From NCBI GenBank assembly GCA_003550325.1, contig QKWP01000042.1, forward strand, positions 392,958 through 456,957: a stretch of 64,000 bases of DNA. Direction: 5' to 3'. Each line of letters starts with the position of its first letter. Positions within the stretch are counted from its first letter, which is position 1. A program made the position numbers and the translations under genes. Source of the DNA: Gigaspora rosea. Lineage: Eukaryota > Glomeromycota > Glomeromycetes > Diversisporales > Gigasporaceae. Shown here piece after piece: positions 12,201 through 22,742 of this stretch. The notes beneath the pieces were generated by a model. It had not been told where the DNA came from. It worked only from the letters and a program-made list of their open reading frames with translations, and made no database searches.

Positions 12201-14660
12201 GCTGCAGAAGAGGATTACTCTGAAGAAGAGGAAATTTATGTCACCCGTGCACTTCGTCCTAAACCTTATAATACTAATAGAAAAGTGCAAAAAGAAGCAC
12301 AAAAAGAAATCCAAAAGAAGTCAGAATCCCAAAAAGAAATAAAGTTAAGGAACAGAGCTGTTCATGTGGAAGAACCTGAATTTGAGGACATGATAGAAGA
12401 ACCCATTGAAAGCCCTAAACCTGCCAAACCTACCAAGAAAAGAGTCCAGAAACTCCCTTCAGTAATTGATCAATTGGAACCTTATGACATTTCCAAAGAT
12501 CTTTTGAATAGACCCGCCCAAGCTACTTATGGACAGTTGCTCCAATACCCTAACCAACGAAAATACCTCGCCCAAACATTGAAGAGAAATAATGCGCCCA
12601 TTACTGAAGCTAACCATGTGGAATTAGGACCTAAAAGAAAAACTGTAGCTATGAGGTGCCATGTTAATATTAAAAACCAACCCGTAGTTGCCATACTCGA
12701 TTCTGGTGCTGCTGTCAGTATCATTACTGCAAAGTTAATGAAGAGATTAGGATTGAAAATCAACCAAGAATCCAAGACTATTGTCGTAACTGCTAATGGA
12801 CAAAGAGAAAAAGCATTAGGATCCATTAATGATGTGAAGATTACCCTCCAAAATATTGCAATCCCTATTGATTTGCAAGTTATAGAATCAAAGGATGAGA
12901 CCCTCTTGTTAGGAACTGACTGGTTTAACAAGTCCAGAGCAAACCTTGATTTTGATAACCACACCTTGAAGATTCGCTACTTGGGAAAAAGAGCTACTAT
13001 CTATACCACCCATGTGAGTGGAGAACCAGTACCTGATGAACTTGAAGAATTTACTGATGAGGATGAATGGATAGATGAAATTGAACAAGACCAAGAAATG
13101 GAGACATACTATACTGAAGAAGGAGACATAGAAGATGAAGATTTGTTCTATAACCCCTGGACTGAGGTTATCAATGAAAAGAACCCAGCAGCTTATGTTG
13201 CATTAACTGCTGATATTGAAATCCCACCTTCCGCACCCCAAATTAACACCTCCTTGACTAACTTTGAAAAGAAGGTTGCAGAAAAGATTCTTCTTAATAA
13301 CTATCATATCTTTGCAGAAAACATCTCAGAAGAAGGACAAACCTTAGAACTTGGACAAACAACTGAAGTCTACCATGAAATCTATACTCCAAATGCCAGC
13401 CCAATTAAACAACGAGCCTATAAAGCATCTCCAGATGATCAAGAATTTCTTAAACATGAAATTGAAGAGATGGAAAAGCGAGGAATTATCAGAGAATCAT
13501 GTAGCCCATGGTCTTCGCCTGTGGTTATTGTACCCAAAAAGAATGGAAAGAAGAGACTTTGCATTGACTATCGCAAGTTGAATGCAGTCACAGAAAAAGA
13601 TGTCTATCCTCTTCCTGATATCAATGAAATCTTATCTGTCTTTGAAGGAGCCCAATGGTTCACTAGTCTGGATCTAGCTAGTGGATACTGGCAAGTCGCT
13701 GTAAAAGAGAAAGACAAAAAGAAAACAGCTTTCATTACTAGACAAGGGATGTATGAGTTCAATGTAATGCCCTTCGGATTATGCAATGCACCTGCTACTT
13801 TCCAAAGATTAATGGACAAAATCCTGCGATCGTTTATTAACAAGTTTGTAGTAGTGTATCTGGATGATATTACTATCTACTCAAAAACATTTAAAGAACA
13901 TTGTGAACACCTCCAAGCTGTATTTAAAACACTACAAGAAGCTAATTTAAAATTAAATACAGAAAAATGTTTCTTCTTTTTAAATGAATTAAAATTCCTA
14001 GGACATATTATAGGAAAAGATGGAGTAAAACCAGATGAAGAGAAAATAGCAAAAGTGAAAAATTTTCCAACACCCACTACTGTTCGCCAAATTAGAGGAT
14101 TCCTAGGACTCGCTTCCTATTACAGGAAATTTATAAAAGGATTCTCCAAGATTGCTAAACCTTTAAACCTTTTGTTACAAAAAGACCAACCTTATTATTG
14201 GGGAATTGAACAAGAGAATGCCTTTCAGACTCTCAAGGACCATCTTGTTACTGCACCAATTTTGCAGTATCCTGATTTCGGACAGCCCTTTTATATCCAT
14301 ACCGACGCTTCACAATCTGGTCTAGGAGCTGTATTAGCTCAAATCGATGAAGACAAGAGAGAACATGTTATTGTATATGCAAGTAGAAGCCTCTCAAAAG
14401 CTGAACAAAACTACTCTGCTACAGAATTAGAATGCTTAGCTGTAGTATGGGCAGTGGAACATTTCCATCAATACCTAGGAGGAAATCATTTTTTCCTTAT
14501 TACCGATCATGCAGCCTTGAAGTGGCTTAGAACTACTAAATTAGTTGGAAAAAGAGCCAGATGGATTATGCGCCTTGAACCATATAATTTTACAATAATC
14601 CATAGAGCAGGAAGAAAGCATAACAATGCTGATTCGTTATCCAGAATGTATGAAGAAGAC
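12200..14660 (+). other. Ty3 pol region: protease, reverse transcriptase, RNase H
   Basis: An acidic and Lys/Glu-rich linker is followed by an aspartic protease active site (ILDSGAAVS near 12695). The reverse transcriptase has SLDLASGYWQV near 13665 and VVYLDDITIYS near 13850. RNase H has THTDAS-like HTDASQSGLGAVLAQ near 14295 and ATELECLAVVWAVEHF near 14420. All named catalytic acidic residues are visible. These activities mature the polyprotein and copy the RNA genome. Confidence 0.92.
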
Positions 14661-16124
14661 GGACTAACCGAAGATGAACAAGAAGTTAATTTCTTTGATC
14701 TACCTACTGAGGAAGAAGCCTGGGAAGCTGCCCTTGCCGGAAACCCAATTACCCTCCCAATGGATGAGGATGAAGTAGAAATATTCTACTTGGGTAATGA
14801 TGAGGAACCTGACAACGAAGAGCCCCCTGAATTTATTGACCTCTACCTAGAAAACACCTGGAATGACATTGAACCTTTCTCACTGAATTATCCAATAACC
14901 TACACAATGACTAATGAAGAGCTAGAATTACTCTACCAAAATGAATACCATGATGATGATGATAAAGAAGTATTCTTTAATAATCAAGAAGACCATAACG
15001 AATTTAAGAATTTGATGGAGACTCTCAAATCTGAAGGAATAGATGAGTACGAAAAGTATAAACAAGCTACTGATTGGATACTAAAGAAAAATCGAGAAAG
15101 AAGAAGCAGACATCACCGAGAAAGATACCAGATACATTATGATCGCCTAATGGAAATGGCACATAAAGAGGATGATTCAGAACTTGATGTTGGATCTCTT
15201 CCCGAAGTCTACCCAAAGACTTATACCCTACTAATGAAGGAAGTAGAACTGCTTTGTCAATATGAAGTCTATAGAGCAAATACTATTACCTTTTTCAATC
15301 AACAGAGTCATATAGAATTCAATGACCTGATGTATACTCTTAACGCCAATTATACAAGTGAATTCGAGAAATATGAAATTGCTTGGAAATGGAGATTAAG
15401 ATACGATCAAGAAGAAAAGCAGAATGAGTTACAACTTGAACAGAAAGAACCTGAAACACAAAAAGGTGCTCAAACCCTACAAGACATGGAGATTGTCCGA
15501 AAAACATTGCATGATGATCTATCTCCTACCCTTCTTGAAAGTATTCGACCCCATGAGACCATGCTGTTCTCTCCCGATGGAATTGTATATGACAACCAAT
15601 TCTGCACTTGGTACTATATTGAACACCTTAGTAAACGATTTAGAGGAAAAGATAAAGGAAAAGGACTTACCAGAGATTGGAAAGGTCCCTGCGCCCAATG
15701 TTGGTGTGGAAATAAACTTTACAGCCCCTGTGATGAATGCCCTACCTGCTATGTTGAACTAAGGCTCTGGTCAACAATTAAACGATACCCTATTGAAACT
15801 ATAGGACTATGCTATTGGAGTACCCCAGAGGACGATATTGAAGAAATTCCAAACTTCCCTGAACCTTGTCCCTATGAATCTTTACCTTTAGAACCCTTAT
15901 TTGGACAACAATCCGACCCTCTAGTTATTCAACAAACTATTACTAATGTCCAATTAAATTACCTTGTTATCCAACCTGATTATAACTTAATGAATACTCC
16001 TTGGTGGTTACCTTTGTTAGAAACACCCTCTCAACGACTATTGGACGAACACAATAATTTCTCTCCTAATTACCTTTGTAACTCTGTTTGGTGGACTACA
16101 CCTAACCCTACCTCTTATAATTAA
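14660..16124 (+). other. Ty3 pol C-terminal extension with Cys cluster
   Basis: Directly after RNase H comes about 480 residues that I cannot assign to a family. The first part is very acidic. Two stretches resemble each other (YTMTNEELELLYQNEY and YTLLMKEVELLCQYEVY, each followed by a FFN/EF block), suggesting an internal duplication of roughly 90 residues. Near the end is a Cys-rich patch (CAQCWCGNKLYSPCDECPTC) that could bind metal. Standard Ty3 elements pass from RNase H to integrase with a shorter tether. Confidence 0.6.
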
Positions 16125-16206
16125 AACTATTTCGTTCTCCTTTTAAAACCCGACAATAAACTTAATCCAGTCTAGGTCGTCGGTATCCTAGCACCCTATT
16201 TTAAAA

Positions 16207-17469
16207 ATGGACCCTGAACATTATCAAAATATAAAGTTATTTTTAGAAACTGCCACCTATCCCTCTCAATTTACAAAAACCCAAAAAGAACAATTGCATC
16301 GAAAAAGTCAATATTTTTGTATAAAAGATGACCAGCTCTACAAAAGAAAACAGAAGCGAAACCAAGACCTATTAAAAGTAATTCAAAAACATGAGGTTGA
16401 AGCTGTACTATACCTCATGCACAACCATCCCCTTGGAGCACATTTTGGAACTGACAAAATGTTCGATAAAATTAAAAGTCGATACTATTGGCCTCAAATG
16501 TATGAACATATTCGAAACTATGTAAAGACTTGTGACAGTTGTCAAAAAAGAGGAAAATATCGACAACATGGTCCTCTTCACCCTATCAAAGTAGAAGCAC
16601 CCTTTGACAAAATTGGAATTGATTTTGTTGGACCTCTCCCTTCTACTGCCCAAGGAAATAAATATATAATCGTTGCCATGGATTATATGACCAAATACCC
16701 CGAAGCTAAAGCAGTACCAAATGCCACTGCCCAACAAACTGCTGACTTTATCTATGAAGATATCATCTGTAGACATGGATGCCCTAATTTTATACTTTCT
16801 GATCGAGGAACACATTTCAATAATTTGCTCATTGAAGGTTTAATGCAGAAATTTCAAATTAAACACTTGTTAACTACTCCCTATCATCCACAAACAAATG
16901 GATTAGTAGAACGTTTTAATAGGACATTGTGTGAATCCTTAGCCAAATTGGCTACTGACAATACTGAATGGGATAGATTGATACCTTCTGTCCTGTTCTC
17001 CTATAGAAGCTCTAAACATGCCACTACCAAGTTCACACCCTTCTTACTTGCATACGGCAGAGAACCGAAATTGCCTATTTTTGGATTACAAGAAAACCCA
17101 AGAGAAAATCTTTTAACAAGATTGTACTCTGTTATAGAAGATTTACCTGCCAATCGGGCCCAAGCAAAGAAGAATATTGAGAAATCACAACAACGTCAGA
17201 AGTTCTACTGGGATAAGAAGCTCAAGAAAGTTAAACGCTTATTTGAAAAAGAAGAACAAGTACTATGTTACGATGCTGCAAAAGATAAACATTTCACAGG
17301 CAAATTATTACCAAAATGGAAAGGACCCTATTTCATCCATAGTAAAGTAGCACAAGATGTTTACAAGCTTCGTACCATGGATGGACAAATCTTAGAAGCA
17401 CCAATCAATGCCTACTTACTAAAAAAATACTATACCCGTCAAACATGGGACCCCATGATCATTATATAG
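16207..17469 (+). CDS. Ty3 integrase
   Basis: A 420-residue frame begins MDPEHYQNIKLFLE. It has an HHCC zinc domain (HNHPLGAHFG to CDSCQKRG, residues about 76-117) and a DDE core: GIDFVGPLP, LSDRGTHFN and PQTNGLVERFN. The C-terminal domain (KWKGPYFIHSKVAQDVYKL) follows. I see no chromodomain. In the family this enzyme inserts the cDNA into chromosomes. It lies in its own frame 82 bases after the pol region. Confidence 0.92.
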   Translation: MDPEHYQNIKLFLETATYPSQFTKTQKEQLHRKSQYFCIKDDQLYKRKQKRNQDLLKVIQKHEVEAVLYLMHNHPLGAHFGTDKMFDKIKSRYYWPQMYEHIRNYVKTCDSCQKRGKYRQHGPLHPIKVEAPFDKIGIDFVGPLPSTAQGNKYIIVAMDYMTKYPEAKAVPNATAQQTADFIYEDIICRHGCPNFILSDRGTHFNNLLIEGLMQKFQIKHLLTTPYHPQTNGLVERFNRTLCESLAKLATDNTEWDRLIPSVLFSYRSSKHATTKFTPFLLAYGREPKLPIFGLQENPRENLLTRLYSVIEDLPANRAQAKKNIEKSQQRQKFYWDKKLKKVKRLFEKEEQVLCYDAAKDKHFTGKLLPKWKGPYFIHSKVAQDVYKLRTMDGQILEAPINAYLLKKYYTRQTWDPMIII

Positions 17470-17652
17470 ACGTTTTATTTATTTTTTTTATTTTTATCTT
17501 TATTTTTTTTTTTTGCTATAAAATGACAACTTTAGTAGAATTAGTTCTACAAGAACTAGAAGAAACAGAGCCAGCTAACGTTAATATCGAACCCCCCTTA
17601 TGATCGAAGGGATAAAACAAAAATTAAGGTTCGAAAGACCTATCAAGCACTA

Positions 17653-17925
17653 ATGGACACAGCCAGACTTAGAAACAATGAAGTGAATCGAATCAAATCT
17701 CTGGTTTATGCCTACTATCTGGGAGAATTACTAGCAAACAAGCCAAAAACCCCAGCTCAACGAACAGTTTTGGCTAATCTCCTAACGAAGCATTATGAAA
17801 AAGCAGCTACTCGTGTTTATAAGATATTCTCTCCATATGGCATAGATGCTATTTATAGAACAAAGCATTTGCTTCTATCTAGCATCCCAAGATTGAGAAC
17901 CTCAGACCTTTACTTTCTTTGTTGA
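17653..17925 (+). CDS. Small unassigned frame before the 3' LTR
   Basis: A 90-residue basic frame (MDTARLRNNEVNRIKSLVYA onward) lies between integrase and the 3' LTR, after a short acidic frame that starts at 17523. It is helical and amphipathic in look, with no motif I recognise. It could be an accessory product of this element lineage, or untranslated. Confidence 0.4.
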   Translation: MDTARLRNNEVNRIKSLVYAYYLGELLANKPKTPAQRTVLANLLTKHYEKAATRVYKIFSPYGIDAIYRTKHLLLSSIPRLRTSDLYFLC

Positions 17926-17959
17926 GTTCTCATGGAATTCGAAAATAAGTCCGGGAGAA

Positions 17960-18672
17960 TGTTGACCTATAGAAAAACACAAAAGTGATCATAACCTATG
18001 ATCCACTAATCCAAATTAAATGAAACCACCACCATTCGACTCAGCTCACCGAGACGGTTCTAACGAGCTATGGTACATCTCTGTACGACCTCTGGTTGCC
18101 AAGATAGGAGTTGTCAAATATTTACTCCTATACTTATTAATAGACCAACGATCTGATTGGCTAGGCGATTGCTGCGGACAAAAATCGTAGATCTGACATA
18201 TCTAAAAGATGTCATATTTATAGCTTATATTCTAGATATTTTATTTATTACATATATATTATTTATTACATATATTATATTTATACTAGTTATACTATAT
18301 ATTTTATTAATAATAGTTATAGTATATATTACACATGTAAAAGATATTGACCGTTACATTTGTAAAATTTCAAAAAGTATAAAAGCGGCCAATGTGGACC
18401 TCAAGTTCAACATCGAGTCTTCATACTCTTTCAATAATAAAAACAACTATTAACTACACAAATCAAACAGTTATTAGTATCCTCATATACTTTTAATTGT
18501 AGCCTCTTTCGTAATTGCAAATTGCCTTAAATCTTCTTTGTTAAGTTTTCTTAAAAACGCCATACTGACTTAGATATACCACAGTAACAAAGTTTGAAGT
18601 TACACAAAGTGTTCACTGTCTAAGATCACTCTAGTTACCTAATATCTTTGAAGAAGTGGATATAGGATAACA
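17960..18672 (+). repeat. 3' LTR of the Ty3 element
   Basis: The sequence is over 99% identical to the 5' LTR by eye, with about four substitutions and one single-base length difference. A short purine-rich run (GGGAGAA) lies immediately before it and may be the polypurine tract. Confidence 0.93.
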
Positions 18673-18676
18673 GTAG

Positions 18677-18955
18677 ATACCTCTGTAAGATATTTTTAAC
18701 AATCCTTTCTTATTAGCATAGCTACCCCGATCCTTTTTTCTTATTTATCTTTTCTCTAGTGCCAAAAAACCTATAGTCCTTCATATCAACTTTACTTAGT
18801 TGTAATTCCTTGCTATTTATATTAGTTTCTAGTACCCCTATACAGTCGATACCACATTCACTGAATTTTTGTAATATTGTTTCTGATACCATTGATATTA
18901 TGGAACCCTATTTTTAAAAGTCTAATTTTGGTATAGACCGTTCTCTCCCTGTTTG
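18677..18955 (-). pseudogene. LINE-A ORF2 start: endonuclease N-part
   Basis: On the minus strand the translation IGFHNINGIRNN is followed by GVLETNINS and YRFFGTREKINKKKGSG. These match the opening blocks of AP-type LINE endonucleases: the FxNINGL-like start, then the ETN(I) metal-binding acidic block. Two frame changes are visible, one after KIQ and one near GSG/GVAML. The domain continues on the far side of the inserted LTR element at 9427, so the insertion split the endonuclease domain. Confidence 0.8.
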
Positions 18956-19073
18956 TGAAAGACCCTTTTGTCCTTCACATTTCTCCTGATCAACTGGTGC
19001 GCCTATTAGGATCTATTGGGATGGGTACCCCTTCCCACATTTTCGAGTTTTTCGAGTTTTTCGAGAATGCTTA

Positions 19074-20424
19074 CTAGCAAGCTATTCTCGGGTAAGGGCA
19101 ATGCTGATTCTTTAGGTTTTTCGCTTGGGTATAAGACTTTTTTCCTTTATGCTTTTGACTGTATTTGTGTGATTCAGATTTCGTCTCATGTCTGTCTAAT
19201 GTTATTGTGGAACTTCTTATGTTTTCTCCTCCAGAGCTACTGTATTGAGATTGGATCTCTGGGTTTGGTGTGTCCTGTTTCATGAGAGTTACTGGTGCAG
19301 ACTCTTTCTGTTTTCTACCTAGTGCCCAATCCAGTCTCATGTTATAGTAGTATACTGTTCTTCTAGCAGCCCTTTCTTTGTTTGTCCTATTTTTGAAGTA
19401 TACTGTCGCACGTTGTCTTTGTTTACCATTGTTATTTCTAGATATGTATACCGCTTTTGCTTTTATTGGTCTCAACTGTCTTAGTAAGGCTGCATCTGTT
19501 GCATTTCCCAGGATATGTTTGAGAGATAACCTGTGTGCATTTCTGTTTTCTAGTGTGCTATGGTCGAACTTCCCTGGTGTAGTCCTAAGGGTTTTACCAT
19601 TTTCGAATTGGATGGACCAGGCCTCCTTTATCGCTTCGTATTTAGCATAGTTGTAAGTTCTAATTTCCATATACGCTGCTTTCGTAGTTTTTATAGTACA
19701 GAATTCTATGATTGTTGCCTCTCCGTAGTAGGTTAGGGCCTTTTTAATTCTGTAACCTTGTATACCTAAGGGAATATCCCATAAAGTAAATTGGTATGTT
19801 TGCATTCTCTGCTGCTTTTTAATAAAGTATCTATACGAATTATTTGGTGCCCATGCCGAGCCATAGATGTCTTCTCGCGCCTTGTATTTTTTCTTTATTT
19901 CTTGCATGTTACTAGTTTCTTTTTGTGGTTCAATAGCTGTTTTGTTTATTTTCCTTTTGTTATGTTTATGTTCTGCAGCTGATATTACTTGAACTTCTAT
20001 CTCAGGTTCTGTTTTACTTCTATTTTTTGAGTATTCATATTGTGGACTAGTGTTTCGTTCAGGTTTTTGTATAAGTTGTTTAATAAAGAATCTTGTGCTG
20101 TTCCTCCGTTTCTTCTCTATTTTGTATTTCTTTTAGTCCATAGTCCATTGTACCGCATTCGTTGTCTATTAAGATTTTTTGAATTTTATGCAGTTTATAA
20201 TTATTCTTTTTTTTTAACTCCGCTATCTTTTGATTTTTATCTGGTCTTGACTCTATCTCTTCTCTAAATTTTATAAACTCTAACTCTTCTTGTGTGAGAT
20301 TTTTTCTCACCGATTGCTTGTAGCTTATATTGCTATATACTTCAATGGCTCTTCTAATTATGGTAACTAGGCCTGGATTATACAGCCACAGACAAGTGAC
20401 AATATATTTGTCCTTTTTAAGCAC
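19074..20424 (-). pseudogene. LINE-A ORF1, RRM-like RNA-binding protein
   Basis: The downstream part is a 277-residue open frame (start codon at 19907) containing TLWDIPLG and, about 30 residues later, AAYMEIRTY, an RNP2/RNP1-like spacing typical of RRM folds in LINE ORF1 proteins. A second pair of similar blocks (AKAVYISRNN and RATVYFKNR) suggests two RRM-like modules. The C-terminal tail is Ser/Lys-rich. The upstream 114-residue piece (20424-20080) has a charged, helical composition. It continues into the downstream frame only through a frameshift near 20100, after which the reading is open through to the 277-residue part. Its role would be RNA binding in the LINE ribonucleoprotein. RRM-like is inferred from pattern. 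Confidence 0.7.
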
Positions 20425-21075
20425 GTTCCCTTCTTAGTTAAGTAAGTCTTGTTTGATTTCTTGAAACTTTTTGGTGAATATATCTTTATTTATTTGTAGA
20501 TGTTCCATGTCTTTCCTAATTTCTATGTGTAGTTCTCTTGTTTGCGTGTTCAATCGATCGGTTAATTTGTATGTTTTGCTTGACACGTGATTAGTACGTA
20601 TTTGTTTATTTGTTGGTTTGTTTACTTCTTATTGGTTTGTTGTGATTACATAATCCTAATTGATCGACAGTTCAGGGTCGAGTAGAATTTTCCAATTGTG
20701 ACTTTGTTTTTAGAGGATTTTTGTGTGCCCGTTATGTTACCACTAGTTATTTGTTTAATTAACTGTGAAAGTTATTGTCCCTTTGTTGTGTGGGAGGGTT
20801 TGTTGTTGTAAGTTTGCGACAAGAGACTCTTAGGGTTTAATTTGTGTTTTCAGTATGTGTTTGTTATTTAAAAGATCATTTTTGTTTGTTAACTTTAAAA
20901 CTGTAGTTTTGTTCTTTTCTGTTAACTTTTATCCAGAGATTCTTTTAGGAGCTTTCTATTTAGTTATCCCTGTATTCTCTGTTCGGTATTTGTATTATGC
21001 CAATTGTTTTTCCTTGTCGTATCGACGAAATTTGTTATTTTTACTATGCACCTGTTTTGGACCAGATGATCAGCA
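20425..21075 (-). other. Probable LINE-A 5' region
   Basis: This non-coding stretch keeps the GC level and T-rich plus-strand texture of the LINE and ends near 21075 where AT-rich background resumes. It is probably the 5' untranslated region. An 87-residue plus-strand frame here is hydrophobic low-complexity and is not a gene. Confidence 0.45.
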
Positions 21076-22173
21076 GAAAGAGTTGTTTTTGATTTTATAT
21101 TTATTAATTTATAAATAATTTTTAATAATATATAACTTTGATCTATTATATATTATATAGCACTTATACTGAGATTGGCTTATACTAAGATCCAGAGTTT
21201 CTATTTAAATCTATAATACCTACTAAATCTGCAAATACTCTTTTATTAATAACCCTAACCCTAAACTATAACCAAACTATAAAACTAATAACTCCTAAAA
21301 AAGCCTCCTAAAATTTTATAATTTTATAATAAAATAACTTAATTCTCAGCATAATAGTCAATTAAGATATCATATCTAATTTTTTATTATATAATTTTTA
21401 TAAATTACACAAATTGATAAAATCATATTTTTAAAATTTTCACCCAAAGTCTTAGTCATAATATATAATGCTTCTTAAAACAAATGCTCTGCTAGGCTTC
21501 AATGAATCGAAAAGTACAAAAAATATAAAAAACCAATGTTATCTGTTAATACATGGTTTCTTCAAAAATGGGCAATTATTTTGCCTTCTTTCGCAAGATT
21601 CTTTTAGTGTTTTCAAGATTTTAACATGAAAACTAGCTTGTTAAATATGCATGAGCAAGAACTTTCTATAAAATGCATTTTTAAAAAAGGGTATCTTATA
21701 AAAAATGTTGAGAAAATTAAGATATACTATTTTATACTATAAAAATTGTGATTTTCTAATTAGGTTTTTTTTTTTTTTTTTTTAGTACCAAAAATATAAA
21801 AGCTAAATTATTTTGCAGTTGTATATAAACAATAAAAAGGAATGTAGTTTTGGTTGAGTATCTATATAATACTTTGATCTTTGTAGATTAGTTAAGCAAA
21901 TAGATTTTGTGAGTATATGAAATTTGATATTAAGCATGGTGTTAAGTATAGGCTTTCTGTTTGTTATAATCTCTTGAATTTTGCTTTTCTTTTACTGTTG
22001 TTTTTATTTTTTATTTTAGAGATATAAAAATAGATATGGGCGAATATTTTTTTAATAATTACAATAGTGAACATTATGTGAAAAATGATTAAATAATTTA
22101 TTATACAAGGATCTTGTAAGATGCATTATATTCACTAAATTTTATCTGAATTTTGTCAAAAAACGTTAGTTTT
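21076..22173. other. AT-rich intergenic DNA with a weak TIR element
   Basis: No gene is seen. Between about 21160 and 21365, ATACTGAGATTGGCTTA and an inverted partner (TAATTCTCAGCATAAT) flank a core with TAACCCTAACCCTAAA at 21249, suggesting an old miniature element. Confidence 0.35.
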
Positions 22174-22529
22174 AGAGATGCATTGGTCCTGAAAAGACTA
22201 GTTCAGAACTGGTCCCAGACCAGGACTGATAAAAATTGTAGAACCATTAAAGGACCAGTCCTTGGACTAGCTCTTGTAAACATAATGTAATGTTCATATT
22301 ATCCAATCAAATTTATTGATCAGGTATAAAATAAATTATATGATATTTGTTTACATCTAACTGTAAATAATTATGTTATTTTGGGGCAATAAAAACTTAT
22401 GCATTAAAATTATATAATTATTTAAGGGCTGTTATAGAATGAAGAACCAGACCAGACTGGGATATAAATACTATGTTAATAGTCCTTTTGGGGACCAGAC
22501 CAAACTGGACTAGACTAATGCATCCCTAG
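22174..22529. mobile_element. GGACC-family miniature element, copy 1 (CpG-depleted)
   Basis: The element has imperfect inverted ends (AGAGATGCATTGGTCCTG and rc of TAATGCATCCCT). Its whole length aligns with the copies at 42881 and 61648, including the central words CAATCAAATTTATTGATCAGG and GTTTACATCTAAC. Where the other copies have CCGG this copy has CCAG, CTAG or CTGG, so almost every CpG has become TpG or CpA. Confidence 0.8.
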
Positions 22530-22742
22530 TTAGTTTATTTTGTGTAAAAGGTTTTGTTTGAAAGTATGAGATAGGAAAATCTAAGAACTACATGGTATAT
22601 AGATAATATCTGCGACAGTACCATTTTTCTTTAATAAATCCATTTTCTATCAATCCATAGTGATATCAAAGAGTACATTTGTATTAGAATAAAAAAATTT
22701 ACATGTTATAGTAATATAATATCTTAATACAGTATAATTATA

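Larger units (their letters stand above)
9428..18672 (+). mobile_element. Ty3-type LTR retrotransposon, young
   Basis: This is an element of about 9.2 kb with LTRs of 714 and 713 bp that begin TG and end CA. The insertion duplicated GTAG (9424-9427 and 18673-18676). Internal parts in order are a Ty3-type gag region, zinc knuckle, aspartic protease, reverse transcriptase, RNase H, a long extension and a separate integrase frame, the Ty3 order. The two LTRs differ at about five positions, so the insertion is recent. The copy looks nearly whole, with perhaps one or two breaks in gag-pol. It sits inside LINE-A and is therefore younger than it. Confidence 0.93.
4230..21075 (-). mobile_element. LINE-A, non-LTR retrotransposon interrupted by a Ty3 element
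   Basis: Read on the minus strand, the element runs from about 21075 (5' side) to about 4230 (3' side), where base composition falls back to the local AT-rich background. It carries an ORF1 with an RRM-like pattern, then an ORF2 with AP-type endonuclease, reverse transcriptase, RNase H and a terminal Cys-His motif. Excluding the inserted LTR element (9428-18672) it is about 7.5 kb. Both reading frames carry several stops and at least three frameshifts, so the copy is dead. The ends are estimated from composition; I could not identify a poly-A tail or target duplication. Confidence 0.85.

Noticed and set aside
19016-19285. 89-residue plus-strand frame with Ser/Phe repeats
   Set aside because: It is antisense to LINE-A ORF1.
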